The position numbers and the translations under genes were made by a program. Under the pieces are notes generated by a model. That model was not told the origin of the DNA, made no database searches, and saw only the letters and a list, made by a program, of their open reading frames with translations. From Nilaparvata lugens (Eukaryota > Arthropoda > Insecta > Hemiptera > Delphacidae), in the NCBI RefSeq assembly GCF_014356525.2, contig NC_052506.1:20425916-20489915 (forward strand): 64,000 nucleotides of DNA, written 5' to 3'. Below are positions 23,641 through 34,593 of the stretch, piece by piece; the first letter of the stretch is position 1; every line of letters starts with the position of its first letter.

Positions 23641-26600
23641 ATCATGGAGAAGAGTTGTCTCTCCTCCCTAGAAGGCTGTGTACACGGCTTCCGGAAAACT
23701 ACCACTAATGACTCAACCCACTCTTGCAACTTAACTTTCGCAATTCAACACAACTCAACTCAAATTAAATCAACTGTTTCACATTTTACATTTTTTCATT
23801 GAACACTCATATTTCTTTTCAACGAAATGACTAAACAAGCAAAAATGAAGTTTGTAAACTTCCTACAAGTTTCTGTCAGTAGAGTTTTTTGATATCTCTA
23901 AAATTGTTCAAGATTTCTGCTCTTGAAAGTGAGCATTTATTTTGTCAATAATAACATTGTTGGAGAATTATGAGCCCTTTAAAGAACCAAAAGTTGAATT
24001 GAGAACTTTTATTTCAAAAATGTTACACTTTCAAGCGCGATATTCGAGATCAAGAGCTTATATATTTCGCAAACTATTGGAGATATCACACAACTCTACT
24101 CGACTAAACTTGTGGGAATTTTATCAAGCTTCATTTTTCATGGTTAATAATGTTGGTGGAACGCATTGTTCCCTAAATATAAACATTTAATCAAAAAATC
24201 AATAACTTAAAACCACCCTCATTTCCTTCAGCACAAGGGGTGTGGATGGGGACTCTTATGTTCACCTCTCAACTAGTACCATCAAATCTGAACAGTCAAA
24301 AATTGTTTTCTAAACATTCACTCCAAATTCCTTTGTCAATTGATCTATTTGTTGCAAAACTAATGATTTCACACTCAACACTAAAACTGTTGCAACAGTC
24401 GTAGGGAAGTGCTTGGAATGGTGAAGTTTAAAACTGAAATTGAAATTTATTGTTCCAAGAAAGTACATTTATTACAATAGATACAACTGAAAATGATGGG
24501 AAAGTAGTGTGTTAAACAACCCCTGAGTTTATACAGTGTGGGGTCGTTTATATTCCATATGTATTATTTAATCTCTCTATTAGTATGGATACAATGTCAA
24601 ACAAATATTTTCATTAACAAGAATAAAACAGCAGAGCTCTGCATGAGTAGAAACGTAAAAATATAAACTATACAATGCATTTAATATGAATAGTGAATAA
24701 TATGATTAGATCTATCACTAGAAACTATTCAGTAGAAAATTGTACAATAATGAGATAGAATGCTAAATAGAACTGAAAATAGATAAATAATAAAAAGCTA
24801 ATAAATTTAGCTGAATTAAAAACTTGAAGCTTGAATAATCCAATCTGATAATTTGAGAGTTGAAATGCCAAACATGCATAATAAATATTAATATACTGAA
24901 ATAAAATTTCTTGAAATAAGGTTTGCACTCCATTCCTCTCCAATAGCCAACTCTTGGTCAAGTCTAATGCATCCTTCAAGTTATTCATAAAATTAAAGAC
25001 ATTTTTATGCTCTATCTATAAGAACATGTTTAGAAGGTCTTTTCCATCAATTTTCAATGAGTTATAAGGGCAAAAAGAGCCAAATGTTGGAGGAAAACGT
25101 GGTTTAAAAAAATGACAAATCTTCAAGAGCGGTTACCTCGGAAACGACGAAAAATGCGGAAAGAAATGTCAGATACCGTATACATGGTAAACTATGTTAT
25201 CTTCAGTTTTGTATTGGATAGGCATGTCCGTGAGACTCTAGATATTTATATCATGCGAAAACCCTGAAAATGGTACCTTCAAACCTTCAAACCACCCCCA
25301 CTCCCTCAGCAGATGAGGTAGGGATAGGCACTTCTGGTAAACTATGTTTACCTCTTTACTCTAAGCAAAGCTGCGTCAACAAAATGTCTTTCATCAATTT
25401 CCCTCCATCTCTATAGGATTGCAGATAAATGTGTGATAAGGCAATGAGAAAATGAAGGAAATGATACACACAGCACTATCTGTTAGAGAAAGTTGGTACT
25501 ACACCATCATCCCTTTCTAGGACTCTGGAGGGTTATAAGCAGTAGCAGGAGACTTTTCTTCTAGAATAGATCCAGGCAGCACAGATTTTTTTAAGTAAGC
25601 TACTGTATCTTAGTTTGAAGAAACGCGTTACTGCACTATAATATAACCTGATAGAGAAATGTTAAGTTTCTACTGTATCATATTAATATTTCCATTTCAC
25701 CTTTGTGATAAGATGAATGTATCAATTTTAAAGCACTATTATAAAATTAGCATAATGATAAGATAATACGATGAAATATGATATTCTTCACTCATTTTAT
25801 TTGGTATTTATACTCCTACACTCAAGGTCTATTCATTCTACATTATTTTTGATCGTAAGTGAACTTTCTTAAAATTAAGTGTACCGTATAAAATCATTTC
25901 ACTATAGGCCTAAATCAGAAGAAATGATAGAAGAGAATCAATAAAATGGAATCGATGAGTTAGATAGGAATGAATAAAATTTGATACGTGGGCTACTTTT
26001 ATTCATCGCATTATTTATTTCAAGAGTAAATAGTAAAACAAGTGAACCGAAGATTGGAATAATGCAAACTAAATGAATAAGTAGCCTAAATCAATTTGTA
26101 TAGAATGATAAGACGACTCTCTTTATCTATCTTTATTGTAAATAAATCTTATCATTTCTGTTGAAGTCTAATATAATAAGAATAATATAATATAGAAGAA
26201 TAAATTATTAGTGAATTTAGGAGCCCTTTCTATGGAAACTTCTCAATCTGAGGTTCATACATTAGTTAGTTTCATATTATCTAACCTATAAAAATGTTTG
26301 TAAGAAATATATTCAATATTCAGGTCAGTACGGTATAGCAGTAGCACGTGGGACTTTATCCTCTACAAGCTACTGCCAAGTTTCATGGATAGTGCGTGCT
26401 TTTATTTAGAATAACGTTGTTTCAACCTGTTCTATAAGGTAGTATAGTACATGAGTATTCATAGTTGAGTACCTCTGTAGGTATAGTTAATTACTAGAAG
26501 TTTATTTTTTCACATCTGCAGTAAATTTCATATTGTTTTTAAAATAATATTTATGTTGTACATTCGATTAATTTGATTGCTTGTTTGCATTTTAAAGAAA

Positions 26601-26654
26601 ATAACATTTTAACTTGAGTTAACGTCAACGTTGTCGTCTACGTCAACCTGTACA
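23641..26654. other. AT-rich intergenic DNA, no supported gene
   Basis: Only short open frames without domains are present. The stretch 24420-24560 resembles the 3' region of an old retroelement in reverse (GAAATTTATTGTTCC), but this is not firm. No RNA gene is recognised. Confidence 0.4.
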
Positions 26655-28042
26655 GTGTGATGCACTTGAACCTGTCAGTACCTCCTTGTAAATAACATCA
26701 ATACTTCTCAATCAACTAACGCTGTCAGTTAAAAATGAATCTTCAAAGTATTTAATCACTTCAAACTGTCAAGGTTTCTTATAAATTGCATCAACGCTTC
26801 TTGGTTTAATCAATACTGACTGTTCAAAGCGAATCTTTAATGTGTCAGTATTCCTTACAACATAATAAAATGAATGCTTCCAGTTCAACAAATTCTGATA
26901 GTTTAAAATGAATCTTCAAAGTGTAATTCACTTTATTCTTTTAGGGTTCCACATGAATAAACATTGATACTTTCAGTTTAACCAATACTGACAGTTAGAA
27001 GTGAGTCGTTAATGTGTCAGTATCCCTCACATAATAGAATTAATGCTTACAGTTTAATCAATACTGACAAATATGAGTGAATCTTCAAAGTGTACCGTAA
27101 AACGGGGTTACTTAGGCCACTTTTAAAATTCAAACACCTGGTGAATCTAGACCAATCAATTTACAGATTTGAAACTTAGTGCAAAACTTGGGTCTATATC
27201 TTGACTTATTGTTTCATGTAATAAAAAAATTATTTGAACAATTTTTCACCTGAAAAAATATAAAAAACATGGTGGTCTAAGTTTCCCCCTGGAATGGGGT
27301 AACAAAAACCAGGTATGTTAAATGAATGTTTGGCTCAAGTTGAATACTCCTGGGGTAACTAATTCCATACACTAGACTAAGAGAAACAATATTCATGTTT
27401 AAAAAATTGAATTTAATGGAGAAAAATAATACAATTTTTATTTTTAAGATTGAATGAGTGAATGAATGAGATTTTGGCTCAAGTTTAACACTTCTGGAGC
27501 AACTAAATCCATACACTAGACTAAAAGAAACAAAATTCATGTTTTATATGAGAAAAATAATAGTTTGAAGAATTATTTACATTTGCTAGATTACCATAAA
27601 TGATCATTTCAACTCATACAGAAAAGTGTGGCTTTTCTTGTGGCTTTTGTTACCCCGTAGACAGACCAGCTGAGAAAAGAGAAGCATCAGGAAAAAAATA
27701 ACCTCAAAATTGGAGAACTAACTGATGCATCATCTAGACAGACAATTGAGGTTATGTTTCGAAATAGTTACTAAACTTGAAAGAGAACAGACTGGGATGG
27801 ACAAATAAAGTTATGATGGGTATAAAATTTGGTACAATTTTCCTCATTTTGATAGTATACAAATCTGAAAGCTTTGAAAAATATCACCAGTAGAAAGTTT
27901 ATTTTTGGCCTTTGCACAGCCTTAATGTGTCAGTATTCCCTAGATAATAGAATAGAATGCTCCCGGTTTAATCAATACTGACAATTAGAAGTGAATCTTC
28001 AAACAGTGATTTACTTCAAATTGCAGTGTTCCTTATAAATTA
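26655..28042. repeat. Degenerate tandem array, left part, with insertions
   Basis: Recurring blocks are TTTAATCAATACTGACAGTT, AAGTGAATCTTCAA, AATGTGTCAGTATTCC and GAATGCTTCCAG, in units of roughly 70-100 bp. The array is interrupted at about 27094-27927 by a stretch containing two 72-bp direct repeats (27329-27400, 27473-27544) and one arm of the AGGCTGTGC foldback family (about 27850-27927). The array resumes after the LTR element at 39036. Confidence 0.7.
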
Positions 28043-28234
28043 TGTCACGTTATTCTTTATATTTAAATAACGATTAGCCTCCTGCTTGGCATCAGTCGGT
28101 AAAGCATGAGATTTGGTATAATTAGGTCGTGGTTTTCTAATAGTATTCAGTCTTAAAAAATCTTGATAGGCCTAGATATGGGCTTCTCCTATAACTCTTG
28201 TAATTCAATAAATAATAAATATATATATATATAT
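28043..28234 (-). repeat. 192-bp tandem duplicate of the LTR edge
   Basis: This block is repeated at once at 28235 and again at the edge of the other LTR (37115), with one base change (TTTGGTATA against TTTGATATA). It contains a tRNA-promoter-like stretch (CTTGGCATCAGTCGGTAAAG) and ends in an AATAAATAATAAATATAT tail, so it looks SINE-like. Confidence 0.7.
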
Positions 28235-30074
28235 TGTCACGTTATTCTTTATATTTAAATAACGATTAGCCTCCTGCTTGGCATCAGTCGGTAAAGCATG
28301 AGATTTGATATAATTAGGTCGTGGTTTTCTAATAGTATTCAGTCTTAAAAAATCTTGATAGGCCTAGATATGGGCTTCTCCTATAACTCTTGTAATTCAA
28401 TAAATAATAAATCACAAATAATGCAAAGATCAATCGAGGCAAAAAATATATATAGAGCGATAAAAAATATAATATAAAAATAGAACAATAATTGAAATCA
28501 ATAAAAATATCACAGGCTAACTTTATATTCTAGATTTATGGCACGAATCATTACCATGTGCCTTTATCTTAAAATCATATGCATTCTTTTGCATGTAGCT
28601 GCGATATGCACTTGCTAATACTTGTCGACTTGGATAATTCAATCAAAAATGTGTGCTCTAAGATCAGCTTGATAAATTAGCCACTAATAATCCAAATATA
28701 TATATATATTAAAATCTCTAGTATTTAGTAGATTTATTTGTATCGAATATATATTTTTATCTCAGGGTGCAAGATTCGGCACCTGACGGAATAGGTAGAG
28801 CCATTCATCTAGTGAATTAGAACTATAATAAATTATCGCAAATTGTATTGCAAAAAATTAAATATTATATGCATATGTTTTAATAGCCTAGATTTTGTAC
28901 TTCTTTGATTTAATAGAAATTTCTAAAATATTGATCTATATTTTTCTTTCAAATAAATACCTTTAATACTAATTTTACTTGCGCAAGTATTACTCTTATT
29001 AATTTCTCAATTTATAATAAAACCCTTTCGGCGAGCTAGCTTTGATCATCAGATTAATTCGAAGCACTAGGGCGCCCATCACTAATTCAAATTTAATCAC
29101 TCACGTGTCGAAAATCTTCTTGTAAGCCGCCGATGTCGATCCAACTCCATGTGGTCCGGGAATATGGTAGCCGGAATCGTCTCCTCCAAGGGGTTATAAA
29201 TTTAATTAAAAATGAAAATGACTTCTGCTTCACAATAGCATCACGAAGTCTTTTAAGAAATTTAATAATTTACTTTAACTTTAACTTTTACAAAATCATT
29301 AGTAAGGTACTTCGCTCTAAAATATTTGGGGTCCTCTTATGGTGGCATTTGGCTGGCGAGTGCTGGTTCTTCCTTCTCAAGTTTTACAGATCCTCTTTCC
29401 GACTTTCAAATTAGCATAAAATTTAAATATCTTAGTCCTCCGCCATTTAGGTTCAAATAGATCTTACAAAAAATACCAAAATATTGCTTAGATTATATGA
29501 TTAATAATTTCTTTGCATTCGAGCCATATCGATAACATAGATTACACAAATTTTAACACAAAATCTAGTACATTTATATAAATATATAGAAATATTTTTG
29601 AACTGGCCTACAGTTGCCGCCTATTAACTGCCGTTTTACTATTGGTGCATGCAAATTTTATTCGGTATTCATGCGCCTGGTAACTCTTATTTCCTGAATA
29701 CATTAAATTATTTTTATTTGGTTTTTTATTTATGCTCTTTGCATGCTAGTTAATATTCTATACATTAATATTAATTCCATGCTACCTAATAATTAGCCAC
29801 GTGGACGGGTGTTTTTTCATATTGCACACCATCTGATTGCAATAAAGCTCTGCCAAGGGGTTTTGGTCAGATTCTACGTTCCTCGGTTTGATCGATCTCT
29901 AGGTCACCGATCCGTGAATACATGTACATAACCTCAATCTTCAAATATTTTATATAATAATCTATTTATGAGCAATAAACTTCCTTCAAATCCTTTTTAG
30001 GTTCTTGTACCATTTAGCCAGAATAAGCTGATGCTATCTAATCTTAGTTATTATCTATTTGGCGATATTAGCCA
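28235..30074 (-). repeat. Downstream (3') LTR of the retrotransposon
   Basis: It matches 37115-39035 almost base for base, apart from a handful of substitutions and an absent block of about 85-90 bp that the other LTR has at about 37293-37380. The antisense open frame within it (29133-29414) is identical in both LTRs and is not taken as a gene. Confidence 0.92.
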
Positions 30075-31140
30075 GTTACTTTATTTCAGACCTATTACTG
30101 TTTCTGTTAGGGCTTTTTGTCTACCCAGATTTAATATGTTACACGCGCCCCTGGGTTTGAATTCAAAATATTTGAGAATCACAATGTTTTTAATGAAAAC
30201 CCACCCTTCAATACATCGATATACACTATACTTTATTTATAAATTATACTCTCATACTTCTATCACAGTTCGCAGACATATTTGCTGCATCTCCTTTATA
30301 CCTTTATCAAATACAATAACAAATTCTCCTCCTCAACACACATAAAATATCATAAATATAAACTTCTAAACGTACTCCTCCTGACAACACTTAACATATA
30401 GTAATTTTTAAATTCGCCGCTTGCAGGGCCGCCAACCTAACTACACACATTTCATAATTCTCACAAATGATTCCTTTTAGACAATAATTTCGATTCACAA
30501 AACTTCTGGGCTTATATCTTATAGTATTTCTTAGGTCTTAATATAAATAATTTTCTATACATCAGGTACAATACTTTTCTTTTGCTAATGGCTCTTTGGT
30601 TTTGGTAGCTGGTATTCACTTTAAGTCTTTTTCAGGTAACAAACGTGGCATAATTAAAAGTAATAAATATAAAACATATAAATAAATATATCGACATTAA
30701 TAAATATAATAAATAACAATAATAAATAACTTTTTGGGTACAGTATTTCTTTTTATAAACATATGTTCAACAGACGTCACATATTTGATTTAGGTGGCTT
30801 TGCTCAGCTGGTCGCTGTTCTACATTTCATAGTGCTACATGTTACATCAGAATTTGCTGTCGACTTTCATAACTAACCTAACTGCTCAATTTTTTCTCTT
30901 AAAAAGGTAATTAACAAATTTTAATTTTATTATCCCCGCTTGTGTCCTTTTTTATCTGATGTATATAATTTAATTACATATTTAAAAATTGTTCTTTTCC
31001 TTATTGCAGGCTTCTAACGGCTGGAAGGAATTAAACATTGGATTGTTGCCACGAGGTCCTATACCAATATTAAATTTATTAAGGAAGGTTAGTAATCGGT
31101 TTGATAATAATGTTTTCATTGATTTCTTATCATATTTATT
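30075..31140 (-). other. Untranslated stretch between pol and the 3' LTR
   Basis: About 1.07 kb has no long frame on the coding strand, so there is no env-like gene. A canonical polypurine tract next to the LTR is not obvious; the closest is GAAATAAAG just before the LTR. Confidence 0.6.
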
Positions 31141-34100
31141 TCAAATTCTGTGATATGGCTTAATATTGGCTACATTTTCCCACCAAACAATGTGCGTGTT
31201 CTCACTCTCTTGTAACTGAACTGTGTTATGCTGCGATATGGCTACTATAGTGAATGGCCCTGAATAAATTAAAAAGAATTTGCGAGTTACTTTCTCCAAA
31301 GCATTTGATAACCTGTGGCTCTTTACTAAAACTTCATCTCCAATGTTATATGAAAATATTTTATATGCTCGGTCGTGGAATCTCTTTCTGCTATCTGCCT
31401 TCTGCTCTAGCTTTAACCTTACCAGATGATGGATATTAGGGTTTGTTAACTTATTCACTTCTGAGCTTGGAAAATCAATTAATTTTTCGATAAATGTATT
31501 ATTCCTTTTACCGAATATGATTTCGTAAGGCGTACGACCGGTGCTTTCATTTAGGCTATTATTATAGCATTCTTCTAAAAATGGTATATACCTAACCCAT
31601 TGTTGGTGTTTTTCATTACAGTACGTCCGCATAAAACGAGAGATCTCTGCCATACGTCGCTCTACCGGATTAGCGCTGGGGCTGTAAAGAGATGTCCTCG
31701 ACCATTTAATATTAGCCAGGTGAAGTATTTCTTTCCACTGCTTGCTACAAAAATAGGTTGCGTTGTCTGATAGTACTCGTTTGGGCTTTCCTACTTCACT
31801 TGTCCATCTTTCCGTTATGCATCGGGCCAAAACTTCTCCGGTCAATTTGCCTATGGGAAATAGCATGGTATATTTTGAAAAAACACATGTAAGAACGAAT
31901 ATATATTTTTTTCCGTATTGCGCCATGGGCAATGGACCATATATATCCGCTGATATCAATTCCAATGGTGCGTTGGGGAGAATGGGATTCATTTCACCTC
32001 TGATATGGTATCGCGGGTATTTGGCTTTCTGGCATATATCGCAAGCTTTCACTATTTTGGCCACTTTTTTATGCATGCTTTTAAAATAACAGCTTTCTTT
32101 TAGTAGGTGGAGGGTCTTCGTAGTTCCAAAATGTCCAATGCGTTCGTGAGCTTCTTTTATCAAATCTGTTTCCATATTAGCGGGGATGATTAGGCGCCAG
32201 TCGTAAGTATTTTTAGCCGGTCGGTGGAACATAAATCCTTTGTAGCGGGTATACTGTCGCAGGTAGTCGGGCGGTTCGGCAGCTCCTTCTTCCATCAGTT
32301 CACGGATCCGGGACAGTCTTGGGTCTTCATATTGGGCGATACGGATTCTTTCAGGTGTTAACATGGCGGTATGAATTCGTGGTTGGATGTTGGGAGGATA
32401 TGGTATGCTTTCTCCACTCTTTACGGCGAAACATCTCAGGTTGGTATCTTGACAATATGTAGCGTCTATTTCTCTGGATAGAAAGTCGGCGGTCTGATTT
32501 TTCTTTCCTGGCAGATGGGTCAATTCGATGTCGTATTCTTGAAGCGCAAGAAACCATCTAGATAAGCGGTTGTGATTCAATTTGGCTGTTTTGAAAAATG
32601 TTAAGGCTTTGTGGTCGGTATTGATAAATATCTTATTGCCGAGTAACAATGTCCGGTACTTAATACATACTTCCACAATACTCAACAACTCTTTTTCGGT
32701 CACAGAATAACGACGCTGGGCTGGATTGAGTGTCTTACTAAAAAATGCTAACACTCCTTTCTCTCCTTGCTCATCTTCTTGAAAAATCTCTGCGCCTATC
32801 GCGTAATCTGATGCATCGACATTCAAGAAAAAAGGTTTCTTTAGGTTAGGGTGTTTCAACACGACGGAATTTAGGAAGGCTTCTTTTAGTTGTTGGAATA
32901 TGATCTCTTCTTTATCAGTCCAAATCCAAGGCTTGGTACTAGACAGTATATGACTGAGTTGAGCGGTGTAGTGTGACATTTGTTTATTAAAACGGCGGTA
33001 GAATTGTAAAAATCCAATAAACTTTTGCAATTGTTTACGGTTGGTTGGTGATGGAAATTGTCTGATGGCTAATAATTTGTCCGGGTCCTGTGATATGCCA
33101 GTAGGTGTAATTATGTGTCCTAGATATTTCACCTCTCTCGCAAAAAATTCACACTTAGATAATTTGAGTTTCAATCCGCAATTTATCAATCTATCAAATA
33201 CTATATCTAAATGCTGGCAATGTTCACGTATATTCTGTGAGGCTATTAATCCATCGTCCACGTATAATGTACAGTAGTCACTGATATCGTCTCCTAGCGC
33301 CTGTCTCAAACATCGTATGAATATAGCCATAGCATTTCTTAATCCAAACGCTAAACGAGTGAACCTATAATTGCGTCCATTAAACAGGAAGGATAAATAA
33401 TCGCGCGATTCCGGTGCTACTTGGACTTGCCAATATCCTGCGCTCAGATCTACCGTTGAATATATGGTCTTGCCATGGAAGGTTTGCATAACTTGTTCAA
33501 TTTGGTCTGGTCCTTCTCGGTCATCATCCAATATGCGGTTCAAGGCGCGAGCGTCCAGACAGAGTCTCACTGTTCCATCCTTTTTGGCTACACACACAAT
33601 CGGCAAACTATAGGGTGCTGTGGATTCTTCTATAATTCCTAGTTGTTCCATGCGAGATATTTCTGCTATGGCGGCGGATCGATAGGTGAACGGTATGGGG
33701 TATGATTTGCGGTAATACGTGTCGTGTGGTTTAACGTTGAGTGAACATTTGAAGTGAGTAGCTAGGCCAGGTTGTTCGGAAAAAACGTCTGCATTTTTGC
33801 GGAATACTTGAATTATTTCTTGTCTAGTGTCAGGGTGCCAATCGGTACGTTGATGAATTCTGTTTATCAGTATCTCTAACAATTCTTCGGTACTAGAGTC
33901 GGCTCTTGACGGTGCTCGGTCCTTCGTTGTTAGGCTTAATACCTCCATACACTCCATAGCATTTTCTATTCCGTGGATACCCCACTCCCTCGGCACGCCT
34001 TCCATGTAGTGAGCGAAATGTACCTCAGCGATTCCTTCAGTGCGTTTCTTCAGATCAAGGGGTACTATGACTTCGTATGCTTCGGTTTCGGTAAATGCAT

Positions 34101-34590
34101 GAAATTTCGAGGTTTGGAAATTTAAACAGGCCTGGAAGTGTTGTAGAAAATCTGTACCTATTATTATGTGCGGACCGGAAACAGGTAATACAAGAAATGT
34201 ATATGCGAATCGTTGTTGTTGAAGATTTATTTCCAGTAAACATTGAGTAGTTATATGTATTCGCCGTCCTGGACTGATACCTGATACATATACGTTGGTT
34301 AACGGTAGAGTAGCTAATTTTGTTTTTTCTTTCAGACGTTGGAATAAGTCTGTTTGTATGAGACTACATTGTGAACCACTATCTACTAATGCTTGAACCT
34401 TCATTCCATATATTTCTATATCGATATACGCTTGCATTTGTATATCCGGTAGCCTGCTTTCTTTTTCCGTTTCTTCTAACAAAGTCTCCGGTAAATCATT
34501 TCTGAATGTGGTGTATGATGTTGAGATGTCTTGTTTTTCTTGGTTTGTTTCACTTGAGCTTGTGCTTGCTGTATCGGGGGTATCATATAG
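31141..34590 (-). CDS. pol: Pol: aspartic protease, reverse transcriptase, RNase H, integrase
   Basis: The frame is open from the codon after the gag stop (34590) to 31141. Numbering from the TTG codon at 34482 gives 1,113 residues, and 36 further codons connect it to gag. Protease: DSG at 34-36 and the later IIIGTDFL flap-end motif. RT: VDLSAGYWQV near 344 and YVDD at 407-410. RNase H: D555 (NVDAS), E597 and D622 (TDHKAL). Integrase: zinc site H779/H783/C814/C817, then D846, D906 and E941 with 34 residues between the last two. A GPF-type motif (YSGPFTIV) marks the C-terminal module. No frameshift or stop breaks it. There is no ATG near its start, which points to expression as a Gag-Pol fusion. 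It copies and integrates the element. Confidence 0.93.
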   Translation of the reverse strand, partial: LYDTPDTASTSSSETNQEKQDISTSYTTFRNDLPETLLEETEKESRLPDIQMQAYIDIEIYGMKVQALVDSGSQCSLIQTDLFQRLKEKTKLATLPLTNVYVSGISPGRRIHITTQCLLEINLQQQRFAYTFLVLPVSGPHIIIGTDFLQHFQACLNFQTSKFHAFTETEAYEVIVPLDLKKRTEGIAEVHFAHYMEGVPREWGIHGIENAMECMEVLSLTTKDRAPSRADSSTEELLEILINRIHQRTDWHPDTRQEIIQVFRKNADVFSEQPGLATHFKCSLNVKPHDTYYRKSYPIPFTYRSAAIAEISRMEQLGIIEESTAPYSLPIVCVAKKDGTVRLCLDARALNRILDDDREGPDQIEQVMQTFHGKTIYSTVDLSAGYWQVQVAPESRDYLSFLFNGRNYRFTRLAFGLRNAMAIFIRCLRQALGDDISDYCTLYVDDGLIASQNIREHCQHLDIVFDRLINCGLKLKLSKCEFFAREVKYLGHIITPTGISQDPDKLLAIRQFPSPTNRKQLQKFIGFLQFYRRFNKQMSHYTAQLSHILSSTKPWIWTDKEEIIFQQLKEAFLNSVVLKHPNLKKPFFLNVDASDYAIGAEIFQEDEQGEKGVLAFFSKTLNPAQRRYSVTEKELLSIVEVCIKYRTLLLGNKIFINTDHKALTFFKTAKLNHNRLSRWFLALQEYDIELTHLPGKKNQTADFLSREIDATYCQDTNLRCFAVKSGESIPYPPNIQPRIHTAMLTPERIRIAQYEDPRLSRIRELMEEGAAEPPDYLRQYTRYKGFMFHRPAKNTYDWRLIIPANMETDLIKEAHERIGHFGTTKTLHLLKESCYFKSMHKKVAKIVKACDICQKAKYPRYHIRGEMNPILPNAPLELISADIYGPLPMAQYGKKYIFVLTCVFSKYTMLFPIGKLTGEVLARCITERWTSEVGKPKRVLSDNATYFCSKQWKEILHLANIKWSRTSLYSPSANPVERRMAEISRFMRTYCNEKHQQWVRYIPFLEECYNNSLNESTGRTPYEIIFGKRNNTFIEKLIDFPSSEVNKLTNPNIHHLVRLKLEQKADSRKRFHDRAYKIFSYNIGDEVLVKSHRLSNALEKVTRKFFLIYSGPFTIVAISQHNTVQLQESENTHIVWWENVANIKPYHRI

Positions 34591-34593
34591 TCA
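34591..34593 (-). promoter_or_regulatory. Candidate recoding site: in-frame TGA followed by CTA between gag and pol
   Basis: On the minus strand the bases read AAA-CCA-TGA-CTA-TAT. Gag (frame of 36579) and pol (frame of 34482) are in the same phase, and the 36 codons between them contain no stop. TGA with CTA after it is the best known context for leaky termination, so readthrough is the simplest route to Gag-Pol. A structural stimulator further downstream was not checked. Confidence 0.7.

Noticed and set aside
29133..29414. 93-codon plus-strand frame, identical at 38094-38375
   Set aside because: It is antisense LTR sequence present in both LTRs, so its conservation reflects LTR identity, not a gene.
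30075..31140. Envelope gene of a retrovirus-like element
   Set aside because: No long frame exists on the coding strand between pol and the LTR. The element is better called a retrotransposon than an errantivirus.
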